From assembly GCA_017399945.1 (NCBI GenBank), contig JAFQAQ010000024.1:1-64000 (forward strand): a stretch of 64,000 nt of DNA, given 5' to 3'. The notes under the pieces were generated by a model. It did no database searches. It had not been told where the DNA came from and saw only the letters and a list, made by a program, of their open reading frames with translations. The stretch is from Clostridia bacterium (lineage in GTDB: Bacteria > Bacillota > Clostridia > Christensenellales > Borkfalkiaceae). A program made the translations under genes and the position numbers. Shown one piece after another: positions 24,466 to 32,859 of this stretch (positions within the stretch are counted from its first letter, which is position 1; each line of letters begins with the position of its first letter).

Positions 24466-26010
24466 TTAATCTTTTATAACGACGATATCGTCACCAAATA
24501 TTTTTTTAATTCTATCGGTCGCATCGTCAATTTCTTGTTTTTCTATGTTCTCTCTAGATCGTTTTACTTCAAGTTCAAACGGAGCGAACTCTTTTAGGGA
24601 AGCAATAATCTTATCTTTATTTTCTTTTCTATCGACGTAATCAAAATCGTTATCATTTAAAACGCTTATCGTAACGATTCTACCGTTTACCGTCACCGAT
24701 AGTTTTTGAAATATAGTTAAAAGCATTTCGGAATTTTGTTCTCTAAGGCCGTTAGTAATTTTTGCTTTTAACTCAACTTCTGACAAATCCGATAATTTGG
24801 GTTTAATTTGAATATCCGCATTAGTTGATTGTTCGTTTTTATCGACAACTTGAAAATTACCGTTTTTTATTTTATTTTCTATTTCCGTTATCCTTGACAA
24901 AAGAGAAGAAATGTCGTAATCAGTTTGTGGAAAAGAAGCTTTTAGGGTTGCGTTTTCAAATAATATTCTAGGTGAGGTTGTAAATTTCAACGAGTTACCA
25001 ATTTCTGAGAATATTTCCATAATTCTAACTAGCCTACTAAGGTCAGTTTTATCACAAACCTTTTTCATTTCGTTTAACTTTATATCAGGCAAACGTAAAA
25101 TTTTATTAGGTTCAGCACATGCTTTTATAATAATAAGATCTCTTAACAAAGCATTAACGTCCTTACATAATACGCCAATACTTTTACCCATCAAACATAA
25201 ATCGTCAATATATTTTAAGGCATTACCCGATTTTCCTTCAACTATACAATTAATAAAGTTAAGGATTTGTTCTTCCCCAGAAGAACCAAGCACGTCCATC
25301 ACGTCTTTATAAGTAAGCTTGCCATTATTATGCGATATAGCAATATCAGCTATTGATAAAGCATCTCTAACACTACCTTCGCCAGCTTTAGCAATAGCAA
25401 AAACTGCTTCTTCTTCGAATTCTTTGCCTTCTTTTTTATAAATATCAGCAATTAAATTGGAAATAAGGTCGGTACTAACAAGTCTAAAATCAAAACGCAT
25501 ACAACGTGATAATATAGTTGCTGGTATTTTGTGGACTTCGGTCGTAGCAAGAATAAATATTGCGTGTTTTGGTGGTTCTTCCAACGTCTTTAATAAAGCG
25601 TTAAAAGCCGCACCAGAAAGCATATGAACTTCGTCTACAATATAAACCTTGTACTTGCACGAAACTGGCGGATATTGCACGTTTTCTCGTATATCTCTTA
25701 TTTCATTTACTCCGTTATTAGACGCTGCGTCAATTTCAATTACGTCTATATTAGATGGATCAGAAAGCGCTATGCAACTTTGACATTTACCGCATGGTGA
25801 ACCATCTTTTGAGTTTGTACAATTAATTGCCTTTGCAAAAATTTTAGCAACCGAAGTCTTACCGGTACCTCTTGTACCAGTAAATAAATATGCGTGACCT
25901 AGCCTATCGCCTTTTATTTGGTTAATAAGCGTTTGAACGATATGTTCTTGACCGATAACTCCATCAAAACCAGATGGTCTATATCGTCTGTATAATGCTA
26001 AATATCCCAT
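24466..26010 (-). CDS. dnaX: DNA polymerase III subunit gamma/tau
   Basis: 514-residue clamp-loader ATPase. Walker A GTRGTGKT (residues 45-52), zinc cysteines C64, C73, C76 and C79, Walker B VDEVHML, sensor TTEVHKIP. The C-terminal 150 residues are the variable tau/gamma part. ATG with GGAG; next to sigH, with 1 bp between. Confidence 0.96.
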   Translation of the reverse strand: MGYLALYRRYRPSGFDGVIGQEHIVQTLINQIKGDRLGHAYLFTGTRGTGKTSVAKIFAKAINCTNSKDGSPCGKCQSCIALSDPSNIDVIEIDAASNNGVNEIRDIRENVQYPPVSCKYKVYIVDEVHMLSGAAFNALLKTLEEPPKHAIFILATTEVHKIPATILSRCMRFDFRLVSTDLISNLIADIYKKEGKEFEEEAVFAIAKAGEGSVRDALSIADIAISHNNGKLTYKDVMDVLGSSGEEQILNFINCIVEGKSGNALKYIDDLCLMGKSIGVLCKDVNALLRDLIIIKACAEPNKILRLPDIKLNEMKKVCDKTDLSRLVRIMEIFSEIGNSLKFTTSPRILFENATLKASFPQTDYDISSLLSRITEIENKIKNGNFQVVDKNEQSTNADIQIKPKLSDLSEVELKAKITNGLREQNSEMLLTIFQKLSVTVNGRIVTISVLNDNDFDYVDRKENKDKIIASLKEFAPFELEVKRSRENIEKQEIDDATDRIKKIFGDDIVVIKD

Positions 26011-26011
26011 A

Positions 26012-26608
26012 TTATTTCTCCGTTTGTTTGTAAAAATCAGAAATCTTCTTTTTTATACGTTGCAATGCGTTATCAACAGACTTTGGTTGTTTGTCCAATT
26101 TTATACTAATATCCTTATAAGTAAAACCTTCTAAATAAAGAGTTAGTATTTTCCATTCATATTTACTAAGTGTTTTCTTAATATTGTCTTTTAGTTCTTG
26201 AACTGTTTCAGTGTTAATGTAGGACTGCTCTGGTCCAAAATTATCGTCTGCTACCAAAAAATTTTTATCGTTATCCCCACTAGAAAATCCATAGATAGAC
26301 ACGTAGTTATTCAGGGGAAGATTTTTTTGAGAAAAAGACTTTTTTATTGCTGTAAAAATAGCATTTTTTACGCATTTAGAAACGTAGAACTTAAATTCAA
26401 CTTTATTAGAAAAAGTTTGGATTGCCTTAAAAACAGCAATCATTCCGACTTGAACAAGGTCCTCAACGTCACCGTCAACCAAAAAGTACGAGTGGGCAAT
26501 TGATGCCACAACGTGCTTATATCGTGATATTAAGGTTTCCATTGCTTCGGAATCCTTATTTTGTGCCATTTCACACAGCTTTTGGTCGGAATAAGAGTTA
26601 TAATCCAT
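26012..26608 (-). CDS. sigH: RNA polymerase sigma factor, SigH-like
   Basis: 198 residues: region 2 (ALISRYKHVVASIAHSYF, DVEDLVQVGMIAVFKAIQTF) and region 4 helix-turn-helix at the end (YKDISIKLDKQPKSVDNALQRIKKKI). The SYF and VDGDVEDLVQ features are those of SigH (Spo0H), which starts sporulation and competence genes in Bacillus. The order mrnC-rlmB-sigH supports it, but a different ECF-like specificity cannot be excluded. Confidence 0.85.
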   Translation of the reverse strand: MDYNSYSDQKLCEMAQNKDSEAMETLISRYKHVVASIAHSYFLVDGDVEDLVQVGMIAVFKAIQTFSNKVEFKFYVSKCVKNAIFTAIKKSFSQKNLPLNNYVSIYGFSSGDNDKNFLVADDNFGPEQSYINTETVQELKDNIKKTLSKYEWKILTLYLEGFTYKDISIKLDKQPKSVDNALQRIKKKISDFYKQTEK

Positions 26609-26612
26609 AAAA

Positions 26613-27335
26613 CTACTTGCTTATCCTTTGTCTAACCGCCTCGTAAACTGCAACGCCACAAGCTACCGATGCGTTTAATGAGTTTACCTTTCCAAACATT
26701 GGTATGGACACGATTCCATCGCATTTTTCTTTAGTGAGTCTTTTTACGCCACTATCTTCCCCACCGATAACTAAACATAATTTACCAGTTAGATTAGCTT
26801 TGTAAATTTGCTCCCCACCGATTTCAGCGCCGTATACCCAATATCCGTTTTTCTTCAAGTAATCAATAGAATTATTTATATTTGTAACCCTACATACTTT
26901 AACGTGGTTTAACGCCCCGGCAGATATACGCATTACCGTATCGTTAACAGATGCACTTCTATCTTTGCCAATAATTAATCCGTCAACGCCAGCGCATTCG
27001 CACACACGAATGATACTACCTAAATTATGTGGATCAAGAATTTCATTTAAAATAACGATGAAACCATCCTTGTCTTTACAAGCGTCAATAACGTCTTCAA
27101 TTTCAAAATATTTATAATCGGAAACAAAAGCAATAAACCCTTGACTTCTTTTGCTTTCACTTTCCTTTTCAATAACGTATTTATCTACTAACTGAACTTT
27201 AACTTTATTAGAACGAATTATATTTATAAGACGTTTACTAGCTTCGTCTTTAAGGTCTTTTTGAACTAAAACCTTATCTATTTCTTTGTCCATTTTTAAT
27301 AGTTCGTATACAGAGTTTCTTCCTTCAATTTTCAT
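26613..27335 (-). CDS. rlmB: 23S rRNA 2'-O-methyltransferase RlmB (SpoU family)
   Basis: 240 residues. SPOUT trefoil-knot motifs: ILNEILDPHNLGSIIRVCECAGVDGLII, then LCLVIGGEDSGVKRLTKEKCD and VSIPMFGKVNSLNASVACGVAVYE. It methylates the ribose of G2251 (E. coli numbering) in 23S rRNA. It overlaps mrnC by 11 bp and precedes sigH, as in Bacillus. Confidence 0.93.
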   Translation of the reverse strand: MKIEGRNSVYELLKMDKEIDKVLVQKDLKDEASKRLINIIRSNKVKVQLVDKYVIEKESESKRSQGFIAFVSDYKYFEIEDVIDACKDKDGFIVILNEILDPHNLGSIIRVCECAGVDGLIIGKDRSASVNDTVMRISAGALNHVKVCRVTNINNSIDYLKKNGYWVYGAEIGGEQIYKANLTGKLCLVIGGEDSGVKRLTKEKCDGIVSIPMFGKVNSLNASVACGVAVYEAVRQRISK

Positions 27336-27729
27336 TTTCGTATCCTTTATTTAGCAAAAAATTTAATCTATCAAATTGACCTGTTATATATAAGTATCCA
27401 AGCAACGCTTCAAATCCGGTGGAAACGTTATATTCGGCGACCGAAGCACTTTTGGATCTTGTGGTTTTTTTAGAGTTTCTTGCACGCTTAAAAACAAGTA
27501 GTTCATCTTCGGTTAAAAGATCCTCAATTTGCCTAAAAAACTTGGATTGAGCGATTGCGTTAACTTCATTTATAGCAAGTTTATTTAATTCTCCTGCTTT
27601 TTTATCACAAGAAAACGTAATCTTTTCGCGCACGAACAACGAATATACGGCGTCGCCAACGAAAGCAAGCACTATAGGATTAAGATTTTTTGCTTTAACC
27701 TTATCCATTACGTCGCCAAGATTAAACAC
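27325..27729 (-). CDS. mrnC: Mini-ribonuclease III
   Basis: 134-residue RNase III-type nuclease without a double-stranded-RNA-binding domain, which matures 23S rRNA. Catalytic core VLAFVGDAVYSLFVRE holds the acidic D; LLGYLYITGQ holds later acidic/helix elements. GTG start with GGGAG. Head of mrnC-rlmB-sigH. Confidence 0.92.
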   Translation of the reverse strand: MFNLGDVMDKVKAKNLNPIVLAFVGDAVYSLFVREKITFSCDKKAGELNKLAINEVNAIAQSKFFRQIEDLLTEDELLVFKRARNSKKTTRSKSASVAEYNVSTGFEALLGYLYITGQFDRLNFLLNKGYENEN

Positions 27730-27793
27730 AACACACTCCCATTATCATTTTTATTTAATTATACAATATTTTTATAAAAAAAACAATATAAAA

Positions 27794-27816
27794 AGCCCGA
27801 AAAAGAATTTCGAGCT
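27794..27816 (-). terminator. Terminator of cwlD
   Basis: AGC-CGAAA/TTTCG-GCT stem with one mismatch and T-rich tract on minus, between the cwlD stop and mrnC. Confidence 0.65.
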
Positions 27817-27830
27817 AATAATTTTTAACG

Positions 27831-28538
27831 TCAGTTGCTTTCCAAAATAGTAAGATACTCTATAACTCCCTTATATATTGTATACGCAAGCTTATCTTGA
27901 TACTCATCGGTAACGAGCAGTGCTTCGTCTTGTGGATTAGATAAAAAACCACACTCCGCTATTATAGAAGGATATTTACTACAATTTAGTATGTAATAAT
28001 CTCCGCATAAAGCCGAACATTTTCTACTAGCTTCTTCCATATTATTAAAACTTTCTTGTACGCAATTTGCTAAAAGTTTACCTTTTTCATCGTTAGCTTT
28101 ATAAAAAACTTGCGCTCCCCTTCTCGTTGTAATGCTAAACTTATTCATATGTATACTTATTACGACGTTTGGTTTAGTTTTTTCTATTATTTCCTTTCTT
28201 TTTAGCATATCTTTACGTTTAAGATTACCAGAAGCCGAACCATACAAACCTGCTTCGGTTGAACGAGTTAACGTTACCGAAAAACCACCCGAAATAAAAT
28301 AATTAGATAGTTTATTAGATACGGATAAATTAATATCGCTTTCCTTAACACCCGAAATTGCCCCACTAACTCCCCCGTCAATCCCACCATGCCCTGCATC
28401 AATTACCACCTTAAATACTTTTGCATCAGCCTTATCAGATAAGGAATTATTCATAGCTGAAATACATATTACAGAGGATATAAATATTAACGACAAGGTA
28501 ATTGAAATAATTATTTTTCTACTTTTAATAACGAACAT
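27831..28538 (-). CDS. cwlD: N-acetylmuramoyl-L-alanine amidase CwlD
   Basis: 235 residues: an N-terminal membrane/signal segment (about 9-29) then amidase_3 with zinc ligands H50, E66 and H130 and catalytic E195 (IIAECGFLSN). In Bacillus CwlD starts muramic delta-lactam formation in spore cortex. Length and 'GISGV.ESDINL'-type motif fit CwlD better than vegetative amidases. No Shine-Dalgarno is visible; TATAAT lies 10 nt before the ATG. A vegetative wall-amidase role is the alternative. Confidence 0.82.
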   Translation of the reverse strand: MFVIKSRKIIISITLSLIFISSVICISAMNNSLSDKADAKVFKVVIDAGHGGIDGGVSGAISGVKESDINLSVSNKLSNYFISGGFSVTLTRSTEAGLYGSASGNLKRKDMLKRKEIIEKTKPNVVISIHMNKFSITTRRGAQVFYKANDEKGKLLANCVQESFNNMEEASRKCSALCGDYYILNCSKYPSIIAECGFLSNPQDEALLVTDEYQDKLAYTIYKGVIEYLTILESN

Positions 28539-28573
28539 AGTATATAATATTATATTTTATTAAAGTATATGAA

Positions 28574-28599
28574 AAAAAGCCCTAATTTCAGGGCTTTTT
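28574..28599 (-). terminator. Terminator of the 28611-29384 gene
   Basis: 10-bp perfect stem AAAAAGCCCT/AGGGCTTTTT, loop AATTTC, T tract on minus. Confidence 0.85.
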
Positions 28600-28610
28600 G
28601 TAATAATTAT

Positions 28611-29384
28611 CTACACTATTTTACGCGATTTAAATACCAATTTAGTAATTAAAATAATTATACCTAATAAAGCATGCGCAACCGCACTAAACGTTGCGAT
28701 GGTTAACGGGAGCATGTTTATAGAAAGAGCTACTCCACCAACAACTGCGCCAACCGGAACTAAACTATAAGGTAGATAGTATGATAAAATAATCATTATA
28801 GCATAAAAAATTGGGTATATTACTGAAGAAGCACTGTCTTTAAAGTCTAGTATATCTCCAAGAGTTGGTATGATTAAGGAAATTATAAATACAATAACAG
28901 ACTTAAAAATATTTTTAGATAAGGCATTATTGGTTTGTTTTTTATATTTATTTACAACCTTTAGTTTTTCTTGATAAGACACTTTATGTCCAGTAATCAA
29001 CTTAAAAAACCCAAACAATACGTTCTTAAATAGAAAAATTATACAACTTATGGCTAATACGATAATTTTTGTAAATATGTACCATAAACCTAAGTAAAAA
29101 ATAATATCAGGACAATTATATTTATTTTGAAATGTTTCCAAATAAGAAGATATTTGACTTTCTATACTACCGTCATCTTGGGTTTTAGAAATATAATCCG
29201 AATAAGCCACGTTGTTTCCACCAATGTTTAAAATAGGATAAATAAACAAAGCAACTAATGAAACTATTACTGCTAAAACAGAGAGGAATTTTAAAACCTT
29301 AATTACCTTTTCGCGCCCTTTAATTTGTTCATATTGCCTTTCTACTTCTCGAATTTTATCATCATATAAATCTTCTTCGTACAT
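28611..29384 (-). CDS. Multispanning membrane protein of unknown function
   Basis: 257 residues with a charged N-terminal 30 residues and about five hydrophobic segments (near 33-55, 95-120, 160-180, 190-210, 215-250). No family recognised. It follows the small membrane protein at 29393-29629 by 8 bp and ends in a strong terminator. Before the rlmD islet was inserted, both would have followed rlmD directly. Confidence 0.65.
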   Translation of the reverse strand: MYEEDLYDDKIREVERQYEQIKGREKVIKVLKFLSVLAVIVSLVALFIYPILNIGGNNVAYSDYISKTQDDGSIESQISSYLETFQNKYNCPDIIFYLGLWYIFTKIIVLAISCIIFLFKNVLFGFFKLITGHKVSYQEKLKVVNKYKKQTNNALSKNIFKSVIVFIISLIIPTLGDILDFKDSASSVIYPIFYAIMIILSYYLPYSLVPVGAVVGGVALSINMLPLTIATFSAVAHALLGIIILITKLVFKSRKIV

Positions 29385-29392
29385 ACTCTTTC

Positions 29393-29629
29393 CTATTCCT
29401 TTTTTTCATTTTTAGATTCTTTTATCCTGTTTACAATATAACAAATTAAAAGAAAAATTGCAATAAAAATAACACAACCTATTAATAAAACTACGTCAGT
29501 ATCAATTGAAGAAACGTTTACGTTAAAAAGTTTTAATATAAAACAACCTATCACAAAACAAAATATTGCAAGTATAAGTTCAAGCAATGCTTCAAGCAAA
29601 TTATTCCAAATTTTAGATTTCTTTTTCAT
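29393..29629 (-). CDS. Two-span small membrane protein
   Basis: 78 residues: basic start, two hydrophobic segments (about 13-35 and 44-68) and a Lys/Glu tail. No family recognised. The ATG lies 7 bp after the stranded native rlmD stop (29637-29639), implying that it was coupled to rlmD before the insertion. Confidence 0.6.
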   Translation of the reverse strand: MKKKSKIWNNLLEALLELILAIFCFVIGCFILKLFNVNVSSIDTDVVLLIGCVIFIAIFLLICYIVNRIKESKNEKKE

Positions 29630-29636
29630 TATAAAA

Positions 29637-29672
29637 TTATATCTTACTTAAATTAACAACCGTTTCGACGTG
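29637..29672 (-). pseudogene. Stranded original 3' end of rlmD
   Basis: Minus-strand codons read HVETVVNLSKI-stop, beginning within CACGTCGA at 29665-29672. Joined to the rlmD body at the matching CACGTCGA (31481-31488) they give a typical RlmD ending, FPQTK-HVETVV-x-LS. Base use is A/T-rich like the host, unlike rlmD's present end. Confidence 0.75.
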
Positions 29673-29683
29673 GGTCATAATAT

Positions 29684-29735
29684 CAAAAGGTATATTTTTG
29701 TGCCAAATACGGGGGTTTTAAAGCCAAAAGGTATA
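29684..29735. repeat. Direct repeat near the islet end
   Basis: CAAAAGGTATAT occurs at 29684-29695 and again at 29724-29735, 40 bp apart, between the stranded rlmD end and the nitrilase-GDPD stop. Confidence 0.6.
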
Positions 29736-29742
29736 TATTTTA

Positions 29743-31371
29743 TTACTTGCGCTTGAAGTAATCTTCTTTCACCGCATTGTATATCGTCAAATAATCATTC
29801 GTCAAAACAGTGTCTATGCCCATTTCAAAATAGTGTTTCGCTTCTTCGGGATCATCCGCCCAAAATACATTGCAAAGAATTCCATGGACATGCGCTTTAT
29901 CAATGCTTTCTTGATTGAAATACGGCTTAAATAACTGCACCTTATAGGCGCCAAGAGCAATAGCGCGGTCAACGATAGAAGTTGGTTCCTTATTGCCATC
30001 CCATCCCACACAGACTTTGAGGTCCGGTGCGTATTCCATCACCTGTTTGATGATTTCATCATTGGTCGTCATAAAGTAAATGTGCTTTTCACAGTCGTAC
30101 TTTCGAATGAGCGCAACTATTTCCTCAATCATAGGATTTTCAAAAGCTGCATCCCAAATCTTGACGTGAATATTCATAATAACTCGCCCTGCGAATTTTT
30201 GTAGAATCTCTTCAAAGGTTGGGATTTTCAAGCCCTTGAATTTTTCGCCGTGCTTTGCACCAAAGTCAAGCTGCAAGAGCTCCTCGTATGTATGCTCATA
30301 AATTTTTCCGCTTCCGTCACTTACACGGTCAAGCGTCGAGTCGTGGCAAGAAACAAGCATACCATCCTTCGTCGACCACAGATCAAATTCGATCTCCTCT
30401 GCTCCGAGAGCGACCGCCGCACCGAATGCGGGCATACTGTTTTCGGGCGCAATTGTATTGAAGCCTCGGTGTGCGCAAAGACGGGGATATTTCATAACAC
30501 CGTCAAAAGGAACGACCGATGCGCCACCGTTTCGATAGAGCCACGGTCTGCGCCCCTCTTCAATATATTCGTAGTGCGATTTCAGCTTACCAAGATGCCC
30601 TGCAGGCTTGTAATATTTGTTCTTCGGGTCAATTTCGCAAACACCAAGTCCTACACGGCTTTCCATGTTGAGAAGCATTTCGCCCTTTGGAGAAACTACC
30701 ATACTGCAGCCGCAAAGCTCGGAGTCCTCTCCAAGCGATACAGATGCGCGGATCAGGTATGCATTTGTGTTATAGCAAAGAAATTTATTGATGATTGAAA
30801 GCGCATTGTGACTGTCGGTGCGTTGCAAAGAGCAACCGATAATGATATCTACATTCTCTCGTGCAATTTTTGCAAAATTTTCGTAAAAATAAAAATCATA
30901 GCAGGTAAGAAAAGCGAAACGCAAGCCCTCTATTTCCAAAATGTAGGGAGAGGCAACCTCATAGCTGTATGCCACGTCCAACTCGTGCCCGCCCTCAGCA
31001 TCGGTCTTAACTTCGCTGGGCGCGGGATGCGCCTTGAAATATCGACCAACGATATTGCCGCATCTGTCAAAGGCATGAGTGGTATTTCTAATACCGGTTT
31101 CGGTTTCATATCCCGCATTGACAAACACAAGCGAATTACATCTCTTTGCTGTTTCACTTGCCTTGCGTAAAAGAATAGAATTATATTGCTTGACCGCACG
31201 ATAAAATCCATCCTTTCCCTTCACGTCCGCAAGAGCATCGCTGTATTCGGGAAGAACGATTAAATCCAGACTTTCATCGCATTTGTCAAGCAAAGCCAAA
31301 AGACCTTCAAAGCACTGTTTTATATCCTTCTCTTCGAAGGAATATTTGGGTTGAATCACACAAACTTTCAT
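29743..31371 (-). CDS. Nitrilase-superfamily amidohydrolase fused to glycerophosphodiester phosphodiesterase
   Basis: 542 residues from ATG 31371, with AAGGAG 8 nt upstream; an upstream in-frame start has none. N-terminal nitrilase/carbon-nitrogen hydrolase (about 1-270) with catalytic triad E42, K113 and C157 (FLTCYDF). C-terminal GDPD (about 295-540): CAHRG (H301, R302), PEN, E328, D330, H343, the standard acid-base set. The two halves could act in turn on a phosphodiester with an amide or nitrile. Cytosolic; no signal. G+C-rich and alone in the rlmD islet. Each domain is common; this fusion is not one I recognise as standard. Confidence 0.88.
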   Translation of the reverse strand: MKVCVIQPKYSFEEKDIKQCFEGLLALLDKCDESLDLIVLPEYSDALADVKGKDGFYRAVKQYNSILLRKASETAKRCNSLVFVNAGYETETGIRNTTHAFDRCGNIVGRYFKAHPAPSEVKTDAEGGHELDVAYSYEVASPYILEIEGLRFAFLTCYDFYFYENFAKIARENVDIIIGCSLQRTDSHNALSIINKFLCYNTNAYLIRASVSLGEDSELCGCSMVVSPKGEMLLNMESRVGLGVCEIDPKNKYYKPAGHLGKLKSHYEYIEEGRRPWLYRNGGASVVPFDGVMKYPRLCAHRGFNTIAPENSMPAFGAAVALGAEEIEFDLWSTKDGMLVSCHDSTLDRVSDGSGKIYEHTYEELLQLDFGAKHGEKFKGLKIPTFEEILQKFAGRVIMNIHVKIWDAAFENPMIEEIVALIRKYDCEKHIYFMTTNDEIIKQVMEYAPDLKVCVGWDGNKEPTSIVDRAIALGAYKVQLFKPYFNQESIDKAHVHGILCNVFWADDPEEAKHYFEMGIDTVLTNDYLTIYNAVKEDYFKRK

Positions 31372-31427
31372 TATTGATTCTCCTTCCGATATGTTATACC
31401 GTACTGCTGTAAAAGGCAACTTCACTT

Positions 31428-31439
31428 GCCCGCAAGGGC
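31428..31439. repeat. Small hairpin near the islet's rlmD end
   Basis: GCCC-GCAA-GGGC stem-loop in the leader before the nitrilase-GDPD gene. No convincing promoter: TTGCCT and TATAAC are only 15 nt apart. Confidence 0.4.
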
Positions 31440-31443
31440 GAAC

Positions 31444-32859
31444 TTAGTTGTCGAGTCGTCGTGTGAGACACACGACAGACTCGACGTGCTTGGTTTGAGG
31501 AAACATATCAAAAAGCGTAATTGAATTCACTTTATATAAACGTTTATCGCTTTCATTTTTAACGATACCATTATTTCCAACAACTAAACTGCCCGTCAAA
31601 ACACCTAAATCCCTTGCTAGCGTCGCGGGATTACACGAAACGTAAATAACGTTATCTATATTGTTTTCTATGAGAGATTGAATTACCGAAAGGTCACAGC
31701 CTTTTCTTGGAGGGTCTAACACTACCGTAACTCGTTCACCATTTACTACTTCTTTTTCAAGTACTTTTGGTAAAATTTCTTCACATTTACCAGTATAGTT
31801 AACAATTTTTGATTTTAGACCGTTACTTTCAGCTAGTTTGTTCGATAGTTCAACAGCTTGTGGAATAATTTCTATACCAATAGCCTTTTTTGCGTTTTTT
31901 GCCAAAATTGAAGTCATCAGACCGGCACCACTATACGCGTCAATTACAACTGATTGACAATCAGCGTTAACAGTTTTTTCAACGTGAGAATATAATTTTT
32001 CGCAAATGTTATCGTTTACTTGCATAAAACTTTGCACGCTCATCGGAAATTTTATCGATAACATTTCACCGTAGTATTCATTATCGCCGTAAACTTTATA
32101 GAATTCGTCGCCGTATATTACGTTTGAATTCGTTGTATTAACGTTAACAAAAAGAGAAAACTTGTTTGGTAAATATAGCCTTAATATATCAACAAAGCGT
32201 TGCATTCCATCAACTTTTTTCTTATTAATAACCAACGTAATAATTAGATTGCCCTTAACTTCTCTTACGGTTATTTCTCTTAAATCACCCTTACGAGTAA
32301 ATTGGTCGTATCCCTTTAAATTAAATTCTTTTGCGTATTGTTTAACGGATTGTATAATACCCCTTGTCCAATCGGCGTTTATTAAACAATCGTCAATTTC
32401 AACTACTCTATGTGAATTTTCTGCATAAAACCCAACGGCAAGATTATCATCAACGTTAGAAATCGGTAACTGTAGTTTATTCCTATATCTAAACTCATTA
32501 TCACACCCAACTACGTCCGTAACTTGATTATCGATAAACGCAACTTTTTTCAGAGTATTTTCAACAGATTGCTTTTTTAATAACAATTGTTTTTCATATA
32601 AAACGTGTTGAAGTTGACACCCACCGCATTTACAAAATACTTCACACGGTGGAGTTACTCTATCACGCGATTTTTCAGTTACTTTTAATAACTTTGCAAA
32701 AACACATTTAGACGTTACTTTTAAAACTTTATATTCAACAACTTCACCCAATAAAGCAAACGGAACGAAGATAACTTTATCTTCGTCCTTAATAATCCCT
32801 TCTCCATTGTTTCCAATAGAAATAATTTTCCCTGTTTTAACGTCGTTTTTCTTAATCAT
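31444..32859 (-). CDS. rlmD: 23S rRNA (uracil-1939-C5)-methyltransferase RlmD
   Basis: 471 residues: N-terminal TRAM domain (about 1-60), [4Fe-4S] ligands C72, C78 and C81 (CKCGGC), and methyltransferase core with DPPRKGC and the nucleophile in VSCNPATLARDLG. Full length and functional-looking. The last codons (after HVE) are element-derived: SVVCLTRRLDN, G+C-rich, overlapping a long dyad at 31449-31484. The native end lies at 29637. Start shares one base with the stop of the upstream gene. Confidence 0.92.
   Translation of the reverse strand: MIKKNDVKTGKIISIGNNGEGIIKDEDKVIFVPFALLGEVVEYKVLKVTSKCVFAKLLKVTEKSRDRVTPPCEVFCKCGGCQLQHVLYEKQLLLKKQSVENTLKKVAFIDNQVTDVVGCDNEFRYRNKLQLPISNVDDNLAVGFYAENSHRVVEIDDCLINADWTRGIIQSVKQYAKEFNLKGYDQFTRKGDLREITVREVKGNLIITLVINKKKVDGMQRFVDILRLYLPNKFSLFVNVNTTNSNVIYGDEFYKVYGDNEYYGEMLSIKFPMSVQSFMQVNDNICEKLYSHVEKTVNADCQSVVIDAYSGAGLMTSILAKNAKKAIGIEIIPQAVELSNKLAESNGLKSKIVNYTGKCEEILPKVLEKEVVNGERVTVVLDPPRKGCDLSVIQSLIENNIDNVIYVSCNPATLARDLGVLTGSLVVGNNGIVKNESDKRLYKVNSITLFDMFPQTKHVESVVCLTRRLDN
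31449..31484 (-). terminator. Dyad at the new 3' end of rlmD: attachment-site arm or terminator
   Basis: GTCGAGTC-x-GTCGTGTG pairs with CACACGAC-x-GACTCGAC around a 2-4 nt loop. It adjoins the CACGTCGA core. No T tract follows, so an attachment-site role is as likely as termination. Confidence 0.5.

Larger units (their letters stand above)
29665..31488 (-). mobile_element. Single-gene islet integrated in the 3' end of rlmD
   Basis: About 1.8 kb between two copies of CACGTCGA (29665-29672, 31481-31488), which encode the His-Val-Glu of RlmD. The islet carries one gene (nitrilase-GDPD), is G+C-richer (a 60-nt line near 30421 counts 53%), gives rlmD a new last 11 codons with a dyad, and displaces the original ones. 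Such 3'-end replacement is how large serine recombinases and some ICEs insert into rum/rlmD genes. No recombinase is inside. Confidence 0.65.

Noticed and set aside
29637-29742. Second rlmD-like gene reduced to a fragment
   Set aside because: Only the portion after the shared CACGTCGA is RlmD-like, and it completes the existing rlmD; upstream bases have an in-frame stop and no RlmD similarity.
30250-31211. Several long frames antisense to the nitrilase-GDPD gene
   Set aside because: Shadows caused by the higher G+C content; no family motifs or ribosome sites, and the opposite strand has clear active-site motifs.
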